In this document: piece after piece, positions 1 to 5,125 of the stretch | Layout of the letters: each line of letters opens with the position of its first letter | How positions within the stretch are numbered: position 1 is the stretch's first letter | Origin: Methylobacteriaceae bacterium | GTDB taxonomy: Bacteria > Pseudomonadota > Alphaproteobacteria > Rhizobiales > Beijerinckiaceae | DNA: 5,125 nt | Reading direction: 5' to 3' | Assembly (NCBI GenBank): GCA_019247255.1 | Contig: JAFAPJ010000372.1 | Coordinates: forward strand, 1 to 5,125 | Program-made: the position numbers and the translations under genes | Notes under the pieces: generated by a model | Seen by the model: only the letters and a program-made list of their open reading frames with translations | Database searches by the model: none | What the model was told of the DNA's origin: nothing

Positions 1-895
1 CGCCTGGCGGGGCTTCTGCCGCGCACCGACGGCTGGCGGGACGGCCGGGCTCGCGGCGGCCTTTCGGGCGACCGCGGATGCCTGGTCCGGGATCGAGTTC
101 GTCCGCTACGGCCCCATCCTGGAGGCGAACCGGATCGAGCGGATCGCGCATTGGCCCGAGCGCGGGAACGCGGTCGGCCGCGCGATCTCTGCGCTCGTCG
201 CGGGAACGGGCGAGCTGACGCCCGAGCGCCTCGCGGGGTCGAGCGCCGCCGGCCAGGGCCTGACGGCGCTCGAGCGCCTTCTCTTCGAGGGCGAGGAGCC
301 GGGCCGCGTCTTCCTGGAACCCGGTCCAGTCGCCGCCCAGCGCTGCGCGGTCGCGAGCGCCATCGCGACGAATGTCGCCCGGATCGCGCGCGAGACGCTG
401 GAGGGTTGGCAGCAACCGAACGGCGCCCTCGACCGACTCTCGACCGGAGGTCCGGAGGAGCGCGGCGAAGCCGCGACGCGGCTCGCGACCGAGCTCCTCG
501 CCGCGCTCGAATTCATCGCGGACGCCAAGCTCGGCGCGCCGATGGGCAAGTCGGATGCGGAGGGCGCGCGGCCGACGCTCGCCGAAGGATGGCGCAGCGG
601 CCGCTCGCTCCGGGCGATCCGGCTCGAGCTCGACGGGATCGCGGCGCTCGCCCGCCCGCTGATCGACCCCGCGACGGACGAGGGCAGCTCGGCCGCGGCC
701 GGGCTCGCGACCGCCCGGAGCGTCGCGGCCGATCTCGGGGACGCGTCGCTCGGCGATCTCGCGGCCGATCCGGATCGGCGCGCGAGTCTCCTCCTCCTGC
801 GCAACGCCGTCCTCGGCGCGCGCGAGCTTCTCGGCCCCGCCCTCGTCCAGACGCTCGACGTCACGATCGGCTTCAACAGCCAGGACGGCGATTGA
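1..895 (+). CDS. Imelysin-family (peptidase M75-like) periplasmic protein, 3' part
   Basis: This gene is cut by the window start; the first full codon is at base 2, and 297 residues plus a TGA stop are visible. Family resemblance rests on several segments, numbered within the fragment: AWSGIEFVRYGP (about 27-38), GQGLTALERLLF (84-95), a KLGAPMG segment (176-182), WRSGRSLRAIRLEL (197-210) and the C-terminal TIGFNSQDGD. These match the helical imelysin fold (Pfam Peptidase_M75), whose members are exported and are often iron-regulated or sit beside iron-uptake genes. The family's GxHxxE signature reads GLTALE here (86-91), with Thr in place of His, so a peptidase or metal-binding role should not be assumed. 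The N-terminus and any signal peptide or lipobox lie outside the window. The stop codon overlaps the next start, which points to co-translation with the DUF1513 gene. A role in periplasmic iron or metal handling is inferred from family and context. Confidence 0.88.
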   Translation, partial: AWRGFCRAPTAGGTAGLAAAFRATADAWSGIEFVRYGPILEANRIERIAHWPERGNAVGRAISALVAGTGELTPERLAGSSAAGQGLTALERLLFEGEEPGRVFLEPGPVAAQRCAVASAIATNVARIARETLEGWQQPNGALDRLSTGGPEERGEAATRLATELLAALEFIADAKLGAPMGKSDAEGARPTLAEGWRSGRSLRAIRLELDGIAALARPLIDPATDEGSSAAAGLATARSVAADLGDASLGDLAADPDRRASLLLLRNAVLGARELLGPALVQTLDVTIGFNSQDGD

Positions 896-897
896 TG
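882..897 (+). promoter_or_regulatory. Ribosome binding site and TGATG stop/start overlap
   Basis: AGGA at 882-885, inside the last codons of the imelysin gene, lies 9 nt before the ATG at 895-897. The imelysin TGA (893-895) shares its A with that ATG. This supports 895 as the DUF1513 start and suggests translational coupling between the two genes. Confidence 0.6.
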
Positions 898-2010
898 GAC
901 CGCCGCTCCTTCCTGGTCGCGCTCGGAGCGGCCTGTCTGCCCGGCGCCGCCGGGGCGAGCGCGACCGGCCCGGACGGCGCCGAGCCGGGCGAGCCCGTCT
1001 ACGTCTCGGCCGCGAAGGCGCGTGACGGGTCGGCCGCCGTCGCGGCCTTCGGGGCGGACGGACGCCTCATCTACGCGACGCGGCTGCCCGAACGCGGCCA
1101 CGACGTCGCGCCTCGGCCCCTCTCGGACGAGCTCGTGGTCTTCGCCCGCCGCCCGGGCAATTGGGCGGCGATCGTCGATCGCCGCTCGGGAGCCGTGTCC
1201 AGGCTCGTGACCTCGCCCCCGGGCCGCCACTTCTTCGGCCACGGCGTCTTCACGGCCGACGGGACGATCCTCTACGCGACCGAGAACCTCGTCGCGACCG
1301 GCGAGGGCGTGCTCGGCCTCTACGATGCCCGGGACGGGTACCGCCGGGTCGGCGAGCGCCCGACGCACGGGATCGGACCGCACGACCTCGCCTTCCTGCC
1401 GGGCGGCGCGCTCCTCGTCGCGAACGGCGGCACCCGCACCCAGCCCGAGACCGGCCGCGAGATCCTGAACCCGGACAGCATGGAGCCGAGCCTCGCGATC
1501 CTCGATCCGGCGACGGGCGCGGCGCGGCTGAAGGCGGAGCTCGGGCCCGATCTGCGAGGGCTCAGCATCCGCCACCTCGCGGTCATGCCGGACGGGAGCG
1601 CCGCCTTCGGCTGCCAGTGGGAGGGCGACCGCGAGGCGCTGCCCCCGCTCGTCGGGCTCCTCGCACCCGACGGCCGCACGCGCTTCCTCGACCTGCCGGA
1701 GGACGATCTCGCGACGCTCGACAACTACATCGGCTCGGTCCGGCTCGATCGCGGCGGCCGCGTTCTCGCGGCGACGAGCCCGAAGGGCGGCAGCGCCGTC
1801 TTCTGGGATCTCGCGACCGGACGCTATCTCGGCCGCCGCGCCCTCCCGGACGTGTGCGGCGTCGCGGAAGGTGCGCCCGCCGGCGCCTTCGTGATGACCT
1901 CCGGCCACGGCGAGGTCCGGGCGGCGGCGCCCGACCGCACGACCCTTGACCGTCTCGGGGGCAGCGACCTCGAGCGCTGGATGTGGGACAACCACCTCGT
2001 CCGGCTCTGA
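895..2010 (+). CDS. DUF1513 domain protein with Tat-type signal
   Basis: A complete 371-residue protein. The N-terminus MDRRSFLVALGAACLPGAAG has a twin-arginine motif (RRSFL), a short hydrophobic stretch and a small-residue region ending near ASA (21-23), so export in folded form by Tat is likely. The mature part has repeated beta-strand-like blocks with turn motifs such as ADGR, DRRSG, ADGT, DPATG, PDGS, APDGR and DLATGR, the pattern of a beta-propeller. Family-like segments include RHFFGHGVF (111-119), GIGPHDLAFLPGG (159-171), LVANGG (174-179), LSIRHLAV (223-230), DNYIGS (276-281) and the end WDNHLVRL. DUF1513 proteins have no established reaction; they are commonly encoded right after imelysin and di-haem oxidoreductase genes in alphaproteobacteria, which suggests a periplasmic part in metal uptake (inference). 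The start is chosen for its ribosome site, the Tat motif and the overlap with the upstream stop. Cys14 is not preceded by a canonical lipobox. Confidence 0.9.
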   Translation: MDRRSFLVALGAACLPGAAGASATGPDGAEPGEPVYVSAAKARDGSAAVAAFGADGRLIYATRLPERGHDVAPRPLSDELVVFARRPGNWAAIVDRRSGAVSRLVTSPPGRHFFGHGVFTADGTILYATENLVATGEGVLGLYDARDGYRRVGERPTHGIGPHDLAFLPGGALLVANGGTRTQPETGREILNPDSMEPSLAILDPATGAARLKAELGPDLRGLSIRHLAVMPDGSAAFGCQWEGDREALPPLVGLLAPDGRTRFLDLPEDDLATLDNYIGSVRLDRGGRVLAATSPKGGSAVFWDLATGRYLGRRALPDVCGVAEGAPAGAFVMTSGHGEVRAAAPDRTTLDRLGGSDLERWMWDNHLVRL

Positions 2011-2041
2011 CCCGGACGGGACCGTTCGCGCCCGACCGCGC

Positions 2042-2069
2042 TTGCCTTCCGGACGCGGGTTGCTAAGAG
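2042..2069 (+). promoter_or_regulatory. Weak candidate promoter for trpS
   Basis: The 89-bp gap before trpS holds TTGCCT (2042-2047) and, 16 nt later, TAAGAG (2064-2069), loosely like -35 and -10 boxes. Both matches are partial. The gap and the change of function make a separate trpS transcript plausible, but read-through from the upstream genes cannot be excluded. No clear terminator was seen between 2011 and 2041. Confidence 0.2.
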
Positions 2070-2099
2070 CCGCCGCTCCCCGGACCGGACGATCAGGAC

Positions 2100-3137
2100 A
2101 TGGCGGCCTTCAGCGAGCGGGTGTTCTCGGGCGTGCAGCCCACGGGCAACCTGCATCTCGGCAATTATCTCGGCGCGATCACCCGGTTCGTGGCGCTGCA
2201 GGAGCGGTACGACTGCGTGTATTGCGTCGTCGACATGCATGCGATCACGGTCCCGCAGGACCCGACCGAGCTTCGCCGGCAGACGCGCGAGGTCACGGCC
2301 GCCTTCATCGCGTCCGGCATCGATCCCGTGCGCCAGATCGTGTTCAACCAGAGCCAGGTCGGCGCCCATGCCGAGCTCGGCTGGATCTTCAACTGCGTCG
2401 CCCGCATGGGCTGGCTCAGCCGGATGACCCAGTTCAAGGAGAAGGCCGGCAAGGACCGGGAGAACGCCTCCGTCGGCCTCTTCGACTATCCCTGCCTGAT
2501 GGCGGCGGACATCCTGGCCTACAAGGCGACCCATGTCCCGGTGGGCGAGGACCAGAAGCAGCATCTGGAGCTGACCCGCGACATCGCCGGCAAGTTCAAC
2601 AACGATTTCTCGGCCTCCATCGCGTCGAACGGGCACGGGGAGGCCTTCTTTCCCCTGACCGAGCCCGTGATCGGCGGCCCCGCCGCGCGCGTCATGTCGT
2701 TGCGCGACGGGACCAAGAAGATGTCGAAATCGGACCCGTCCGACTATTCCCGCATCAACCTGACGGACGACGCGGACGCGATCGCCCAGAAGATCCGCAA
2801 GGCGAAGACGGATGCCGAGCCCTTGCCGTCCGAGGAGGCGGGTCTCGCGCGCCGGCCCGAGGCCGACAACCTCGTCGGCATCTACGCGGCGCTCGCCGGC
2901 GCCGAGAAGCCGGCCGTGCTCGGCGAGTTCGGCGGCGCCCAATTCTCGACCTTCAAGGGCGCGCTCGTCGACCTCGCCGTCGAGAAGCTGGGGCCGATCG
3001 GGGCCGAGATGAACCGGCTCGTCGCCGATCCGGGCCATATCGACCGCGTTCTGGCAAACGGGGCGGCGCGCGCGGCCGCGATCGCGGACCGCACGGTCGC
3101 CGAGGTCAAGGACATCCTCGGCATGGTGCGCTCCTGA
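2100..3137 (+). CDS. trpS: Tryptophanyl-tRNA synthetase
   Basis: A class I aminoacyl-tRNA synthetase that activates tryptophan with ATP and charges tRNA-Trp in the cytoplasm; 345 residues, a normal length for bacterial TrpRS. The N-terminal [17 protein letters not shown] (10-26) carries the HIGH-type signature as HLGN (19-22). [10 protein letters not shown] (130-139) holds the Asp (137) that in this family contacts the tryptophan indole. [18 protein letters not shown] (147-164) is the usual active-site helix region. KKMSKSDP (206-213) is the KMSKS loop. The alpha-helical C-terminal part binds the tRNA anticodon in this family. The start is fixed by an in-frame TAA at 2064-2066 with no other start codon before 2100. 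The ribosome site is poor: AGGA lies only 1 nt from ATG, and GGA lies 10 nt upstream. A stress-protein gene follows after 72 bp on the same strand, probably in one transcript, an order I recall from related alphaproteobacteria. Confidence 0.97.
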   Translation: MAAFSERVFSGVQPTGNLHLGNYLGAITRFVALQERYDCVYCVVDMHAITVPQDPTELRRQTREVTAAFIASGIDPVRQIVFNQSQVGAHAELGWIFNCVARMGWLSRMTQFKEKAGKDRENASVGLFDYPCLMAADILAYKATHVPVGEDQKQHLELTRDIAGKFNNDFSASIASNGHGEAFFPLTEPVIGGPAARVMSLRDGTKKMSKSDPSDYSRINLTDDADAIAQKIRKAKTDAEPLPSEEAGLARRPEADNLVGIYAALAGAEKPAVLGEFGGAQFSTFKGALVDLAVEKLGPIGAEMNRLVADPGHIDRVLANGAARAAAIADRTVAEVKDILGMVRS

Positions 3138-3167
3138 CGGAGGCCGACGCGTCCGCTTGCCGGGCTC

Positions 3168-3196
3168 CAGGGCGTCCCGCATGGTCGCCCTGCGGG
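3168..3196 (+). other. Two competing hairpins before the stress-protein gene
   Basis: CAGGGCG (3168-3174) pairs perfectly with CGCCCTG (3186-3192). CCCGCA (3176-3181) pairs perfectly with TGCGGG (3191-3196). The arms interlock and share 3191-3192, so both full stems cannot form at once. The structure ends 7 nt before the GAGG ribosome site (3204-3207) of the next gene. There is no T-run, so an intrinsic terminator is unlikely. It could be a translational or mRNA-stability element, or chance pairing in GC-rich DNA. Confidence 0.35.
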
Positions 3197-3209
3197 CGGG
3201 GCTGAGGCG

Positions 3210-3710
3210 ATGAGCGGGGCGAAGAGGCGCAGCTTCGAGGCCGGGCACCGGCCGAAATTCATGGTGGTGGTCGACGGAACGCCCGAATGCGGCCGGGCGA
3301 TCCATTTCGCGACGCGCCGCTGCACCCGGACGGGCGCGAGCCTCCTGATGCTCGGCGTCGCGATCCCGCCGGAGGGCTTCGAATGGCTCGGCGTCGGCGA
3401 CACGCTGCGGGCCGAAGCGGAGGAGGAGACGGCGACCTTGGTCGCTGACGCGGCCGATCAGGTGCGCAGCGGCGCCGGTCTCGAGCCCGAGCAGGTCGTG
3501 CGCACCGGCGAGAAGAGCGAGGCGATCCTCGCGCTCATCGAGGAGGACCAGGACATCTCGTTCCTGGTCCTCGCGGCCGGCACCGGCTCGAGCGGGCCCG
3601 GGCCGCTCGTGTCGGCCATCGCGGCGATGTCCGGCTCGACCTTCCCGATCCCGGTCGTGATCGTGCCGGGCGACCTCACGGACGAGGAGATCGAGGCGCT
3701 GGCGGGGTGA
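3210..3710 (+). CDS. Universal stress protein (UspA-like), single domain
   Basis: A 166-residue cytoplasmic protein with the alternating beta/alpha pattern of the Usp fold. Strand 1 is KFMVVVDGTPECGRAI (16-31), with the Asp (22) usual in nucleotide-binding Usps. A hydrophobic strand follows at SLLMLGVAIPP (44-54), then charged helices, then the core strands SFLVLAAGTG (117-126) and IPVVIVPG (147-154). The canonical ATP-loop pattern G-2x-G-9x-G(S/T) is not met: G126 and G129 are correctly spaced, but position 139 is Ala, and a GS pair appears three residues later (142-143). ATP binding is therefore uncertain. Usps generally act in stress tolerance; the specific partner is unknown. ATG at 3210 is the first in-frame ATG and has GAGG 2 nt upstream, which is close; Met18 (3261) is an alternative start that would remove a short basic leader. 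The gene lies 72 bp after trpS and converges with asd. Confidence 0.85.
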   Translation: MSGAKRRSFEAGHRPKFMVVVDGTPECGRAIHFATRRCTRTGASLLMLGVAIPPEGFEWLGVGDTLRAEAEEETATLVADAADQVRSGAGLEPEQVVRTGEKSEAILALIEEDQDISFLVLAAGTGSSGPGPLVSAIAAMSGSTFPIPVVIVPGDLTDEEIEALAG

Positions 3711-3711
3711 C

Positions 3712-3731
3712 CCGGCGAGACGGTCGCCCGG
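3712..3731. terminator. Candidate hairpin between convergent genes
   Basis: CCGGCGA (3712-3718) pairs with TCGCCCGG (3724-3731), giving seven base pairs with one bulged C (3727) and a 5-nt loop. It starts 2 nt after the stress-protein stop and lies 35 bp beyond the asd stop, so it could end transcripts from either side. It has no T-run on either strand, so intrinsic termination is doubtful. Confidence 0.25.
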
Positions 3732-3765
3732 TCGGGTCCGTCGTTCGGCGGCCGGATGGGTCGCT

Positions 3766-4800
3766 CTATGCGGCCTGCAGCCGGGCGGAGAGCAGCCCGC
3801 GATTGACCAGCGCCTCGGCGATCTGCACGGCGTTCAGCGCCGCACCCTTGCGCAGGTTGTCCGACACGCACCAGAAAGCGAGCCCGTTCTCCACCGTCGG
3901 GTCCTCGCGCAGGCGCGACACGAACACCGCGTCCTCGCCCGCCGCCTCGTGCGGGGTCCGGTAGCCGCCGGGCTCGCGCTTGTCGTCGATCAGGATGCCG
4001 GGCGCCTGACGCAGGATCTCCCGGGCCTCGTCGGCCGAGATCGGCCGCTCGAACTCGACGTTCACGGCCTCCGAATGCGACACGAACACGGGCACGCGCA
4101 CGCAGGTCGCCACCAGCTTGATCTTGGGGTCGAGGATCTTCTTCGTCTCGACCACCATCTTCCATTCTTCCTTCGTGAAGCCGTCCTCCATGAAGACGTC
4201 GATATGAGGAATGACGTTGAAGGCGATCCGCTTCGGAAACTTCTTCATCTCCATCTGGGAGAGCGAGAAGACGCTCTTCGTCTGGCTGAAGAGGTCGTCC
4301 ATGGCGTCCTTGCCGGCGCCCGAGACGGATTGGTAGGTCGCGACGACCACGCGCTTGATCGTGGCGGCGTCGTGCAGGGGCTTCAGGGCGACGACGAGCT
4401 GCGCGGTCGAGCAGTTCGGGTTCGCGATGATGTTCAGCTTGGAGAAGCCCCGGACCGCCTCCGCGTTCACTTCCGGCACGACGAGCGGGACGTCCGGATG
4501 CATGCGCCAAGCCGACGAGTTGTCGATGACGACGGCGCCCTGCTGACCGATCCTCGGCGACCAGGCCTTCGAGACCTCGCCGCCCGCCGACATGAGGCAG
4601 ATGTCGGTCTTGGAGAAGTCGAAGTCCTCCAGCGCCTTGGTCTTCAGCGTGCGATCGCCGAAGGAGACCTCCTGGCCGATGGAGCGGCGCGAGGCGAGCG
4701 CGACGACCTCGTTCACCGGGAAGGCGCGCTCCGCCAGGATGCCCAGCATCTCCCGCCCGACATTGCCGGTCGCGCCGACGATCGCGACGTTGAAAGCCAT
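3766..4800 (-). CDS. asd: Aspartate-semialdehyde dehydrogenase
   Basis: Catalyses NADPH-dependent reduction of aspartyl-4-phosphate to aspartate 4-semialdehyde in the cytoplasm, the branch step toward lysine/diaminopimelate, threonine and methionine. The 344-residue length is typical. The N-terminal Rossmann segment NVAIVGATGNVGREML (4-19) binds the cofactor. VIDNSSAWRM (91-100) and VVPEVN (107-112) follow. NIIANPNCST (123-132) carries the catalytic Cys130. SVSGAGKDAMDDL (158-170) is the usual glycine-rich active-site stretch. RVPVFVSHSE (235-244) supplies the substrate Arg235 and catalytic His242, with the seven-residue spacing seen in E. coli Asd. The C-terminal WCVSDNLRKGAALNAVQIAE (310-329) is family-typical. 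The start at 4800 is supported by AGGAG 8 nt upstream; nearby ATGs on that strand at 4802-4807 are out of frame. It stands alone, convergent with the stress-protein gene, with a 225-bp spacer upstream. No broken motif was seen. Confidence 0.98.
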   Translation of the reverse strand: MAFNVAIVGATGNVGREMLGILAERAFPVNEVVALASRRSIGQEVSFGDRTLKTKALEDFDFSKTDICLMSAGGEVSKAWSPRIGQQGAVVIDNSSAWRMHPDVPLVVPEVNAEAVRGFSKLNIIANPNCSTAQLVVALKPLHDAATIKRVVVATYQSVSGAGKDAMDDLFSQTKSVFSLSQMEMKKFPKRIAFNVIPHIDVFMEDGFTKEEWKMVVETKKILDPKIKLVATCVRVPVFVSHSEAVNVEFERPISADEAREILRQAPGILIDDKREPGGYRTPHEAAGEDAVFVSRLREDPTVENGLAFWCVSDNLRKGAALNAVQIAEALVNRGLLSARLQAA

Positions 4801-4808
4801 CTCATCAT

Positions 4809-4813
4809 CTCCT
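4809..4813 (-). promoter_or_regulatory. Ribosome binding site of asd
   Basis: The minus strand reads AGGAG here (CTCCT on plus), with an 8-nt gap to the asd ATG. It is the best Shine-Dalgarno site in the window and fixes the asd start. Confidence 0.75.
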
Positions 4814-4838
4814 GGCAGCTCTGAGGGCAGCTATGCCC
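4814..4838 (-). other. Small hairpin and 7-bp direct repeat at the asd ribosome site
   Basis: GGGCA (4825-4829) and TGCCC (4834-4838) form a perfect 5-bp stem with a 4-nt loop, 11 bp upstream of the asd Shine-Dalgarno site. GGCAGCT occurs twice, at 4814-4820 and 4826-4832, with a 12-bp period; the copy at 4814-4820 abuts the ribosome site. This could influence translation initiation, but the elements are short and may be chance. Confidence 0.3.
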
Positions 4839-4857
4839 GATCACCTGTTGCGGCCCC

Positions 4858-4888
4858 GTTATGTGGGGGCGGCTCGACGTCAGGTCAG
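4858..4888 (-). promoter_or_regulatory. Weak candidate promoter of asd
   Basis: On the minus strand, CTGACC (4883-4888) and CATAAC (4858-4863) resemble -35 and -10 boxes, with a long 19-nt spacer. The site would give a leader of roughly 50 nt before asd. A second partial signal is an exact TTGACA on the minus strand at 5010-5015, preceded by C as in alphaproteobacterial -35 sites, but at 16-18 nt it meets only TTGCTG-like sequence, a poor -10. I cannot choose between them. Confidence 0.22.
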
Positions 4889-4908
4889 CGGTCGACGCGC
4901 GTCACCGC
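4888..4908. repeat. Imperfect inverted repeat, 8-bp stem
   Basis: GCGGT (4888-4892) pairs with ACCGC (4904-4908). Inside it, GACGCGCGTC (4894-4903) is a perfect 10-bp palindrome, leaving one extra C at 4893. It can be a hairpin with a GCGC loop or a dyad operator for a dimeric regulator. It lies about 88 bp upstream of the asd start and overlaps the edge of the candidate -35 box. No T-run follows on either strand. Confidence 0.4.
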
Positions 4909-4915
4909 GCCGACG

Positions 4916-4938
4916 GCCGGTTTACCGGGCGCCGGTTT
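4916..4938. repeat. GCCGGTTT direct repeat, 15-bp period
   Basis: GCCGGTTT occurs at 4916-4923 and again at 4931-4938. The first copy is also part of an inverted repeat, CCGGTTTACCGG (4917-4928). Tandem short sites about one and a half helical turns apart could be protein-binding sites; no known regulator consensus is recognised. Confidence 0.3.
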
Positions 4939-4967
4939 CAGCGGGAATCGAGAGGGCGCGCGCATGT

Positions 4968-4985
4968 GGCGATGGACCGATCGCC
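4968..4985. repeat. Perfect 6-bp inverted repeat
   Basis: GGCGAT (4968-4973) and ATCGCC (4980-4985) are perfect inverted copies separated by 6 bp (GGACCG). It could be a dyad operator or a small hairpin in the spacer between the right-edge gene and asd. No regulator is assigned. Confidence 0.3.
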
Positions 4986-5025
4986 GCAGCAACACCGCGC
5001 CGTGCATCCTGTCAAGACTCTGCGG

Positions 5026-5125
5026 TCAGCGGCCGTTTCGGCCGCCTGCCGGGCCGCGCCGGTTATCCTGGACGACGTGGTCCAGCTGCTCGATCAGCAT
5101 GCGCAGCCGAGGCGGCAGCGGGGCG
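5026..5125 (-). CDS. C-terminal end of a probable LysR-type regulator (partial)
   Basis: On the minus strand an open frame enters at the window edge (first full codon ends at 5124) and runs 32 codons to a TGA at 5026-5028. It begins APLPPRLRMLIEQLDHVVQD and ends in a Gly/Arg-rich tail. The LPPRLRMLIEQL segment resembles the last helix of LysR-family effector domains, where a (L)(S/P)P(R/K)(V/L)R.(F/L)(I/V)(D/E).L pattern is common. That is the only basis for the family name, and the fragment is short. The gene would be read in the same direction as asd, with its stop about 225 bp before the asd start. The hairpin at its stop supports a real gene end. Alternative: a chance open frame in GC-rich DNA. 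Confidence 0.42.
   Translation of the reverse strand, partial: APLPPRLRMLIEQLDHVVQDNRRGPAGGRNGR
5027..5048 (-). terminator. Strong GC-rich hairpin over the stop codon of the right-edge gene
   Basis: GCGGCCG (5029-5035) pairs perfectly with CGGCCGC (5039-5045) around a TTT loop (AAA on the minus strand). CA (5027-5028) and TG (5047-5048) extend the stem to nine pairs with one bulged base at 5046. On the minus strand it covers the last codons and most of the stop codon of the partial gene, fitting an end-of-transcript role. No T-run follows, so it may stabilise the 3' end rather than terminate by itself. Confidence 0.35.

Larger units (their letters stand above)
4801..5025. other. Non-coding spacer upstream of asd
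   Basis: This 225-bp stretch has no ORF I can support. It should hold the asd promoter and leader and possibly the end of transcription of the gene at the right edge. It contains the asd ribosome site, a small hairpin, the 4888-4908 inverted repeat, a GCCGGTTT direct repeat and the 4968-4985 inverted repeat, each listed separately. I recognise no known riboswitch or T-box consensus and no tRNA-like fold. Confidence 0.6.

Noticed and set aside
151..894. In-frame upstream extension of the DUF1513 gene
   Set aside because: The extension is Arg-rich shadow of the imelysin frame. The ATG at 895 has a ribosome site and begins a Tat signal, which must be N-terminal.
934..939. Cys14 of the DUF1513 protein as a lipoprotein attachment site
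   Set aside because: The residues before it are G-A-A, lacking the Leu-like residue expected at -3, and a better signal-peptidase I type region (ASA, residues 21-23) follows.
106..1995. A 629-codon open frame on the minus strand opposite the imelysin and DUF1513 genes
   Set aside because: Its translation is Arg/Ala/Gly-rich and low in complexity, and it matches no family I know. The plus-strand frames have clear family motifs. Long antisense frames are expected at this GC content.
3168..3196. Intrinsic terminator after trpS
   Set aside because: The stems are strong but are followed by GC-rich sequence with no T-run and lie just before the next gene's ribosome site.
1824..3305. A 493-codon open frame on the minus strand opposite trpS
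   Set aside because: It lies opposite an unmistakable TrpRS with HLGN and KMSKS signatures, and its translation is typical of a GC-rich shadow.
3458..4510. A 350-codon minus-strand frame overlapping asd and the stress-protein gene
   Set aside because: It is a shifted frame of asd; the asd frame has the catalytic Cys and His motifs and a good ribosome site.
3949..4824. A 291-codon plus-strand frame opposite asd
   Set aside because: It is the complement of asd, rich in Arg, Asp, Leu and His, with no recognisable domain.
4964..5125. Plus-strand open frame starting at ATG 4964 and running off the window
   Set aside because: It has no ribosome site, its translation is Arg/Ser/Pro-rich, and it overlaps the more convincing minus-strand gene end.

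Overview
This is a very GC-rich window (roughly 70% by eye). The protein sequences and the trpS to universal-stress-protein gene order suggest an alphaproteobacterium, most likely Hyphomicrobiales and possibly Methylobacteriaceae-like. The organism call is an inference from composition, protein similarity and gene order.

Layout. (a) 1-2010, plus strand: the C-terminal 297 codons of an imelysin-family (peptidase M75-like) protein, overlapping by one base (TGATG) a complete DUF1513 protein with a Tat-type export signal. Together they look like the end of an envelope gene cluster of the kind usually linked to iron or metal uptake. (b) 2100-3710, plus strand: a complete trpS (tryptophanyl-tRNA synthetase), then 72 bp later a single-domain universal stress protein with a degenerate nucleotide-binding loop. 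The gap between them can fold into two competing hairpins. (c) 3766-4800, minus strand: a complete asd (aspartate-semialdehyde dehydrogenase), convergent with the stress-protein gene across a 55-bp gap. (d) 4801-5025: a 225-bp spacer upstream of asd with several short inverted and direct repeats but no supportable gene. (e) 5026-5125, minus strand: what looks like the last 32 codons of another gene. Its end resembles a LysR-type regulator, and a strong hairpin covers its stop codon.

How the genes work together. The imelysin and DUF1513 proteins are probably translationally coupled and act in the periplasm. TrpS is housekeeping translation. Asd is the branch enzyme leading to lysine/diaminopimelate, threonine and methionine. 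The units look like adjacent but separate functions.

I found no mobile element, CRISPR array, tRNA/rRNA gene or clearly undescribed system. The most notable points are the altered GxHxxE signature in the imelysin, the DUF1513 protein of unknown function, the degenerate stress-protein loop, and the structured non-coding stretches before the stress-protein gene and before asd. Many long open frames on both strands of 1-4800 are GC-driven shadows of these genes and were left out.
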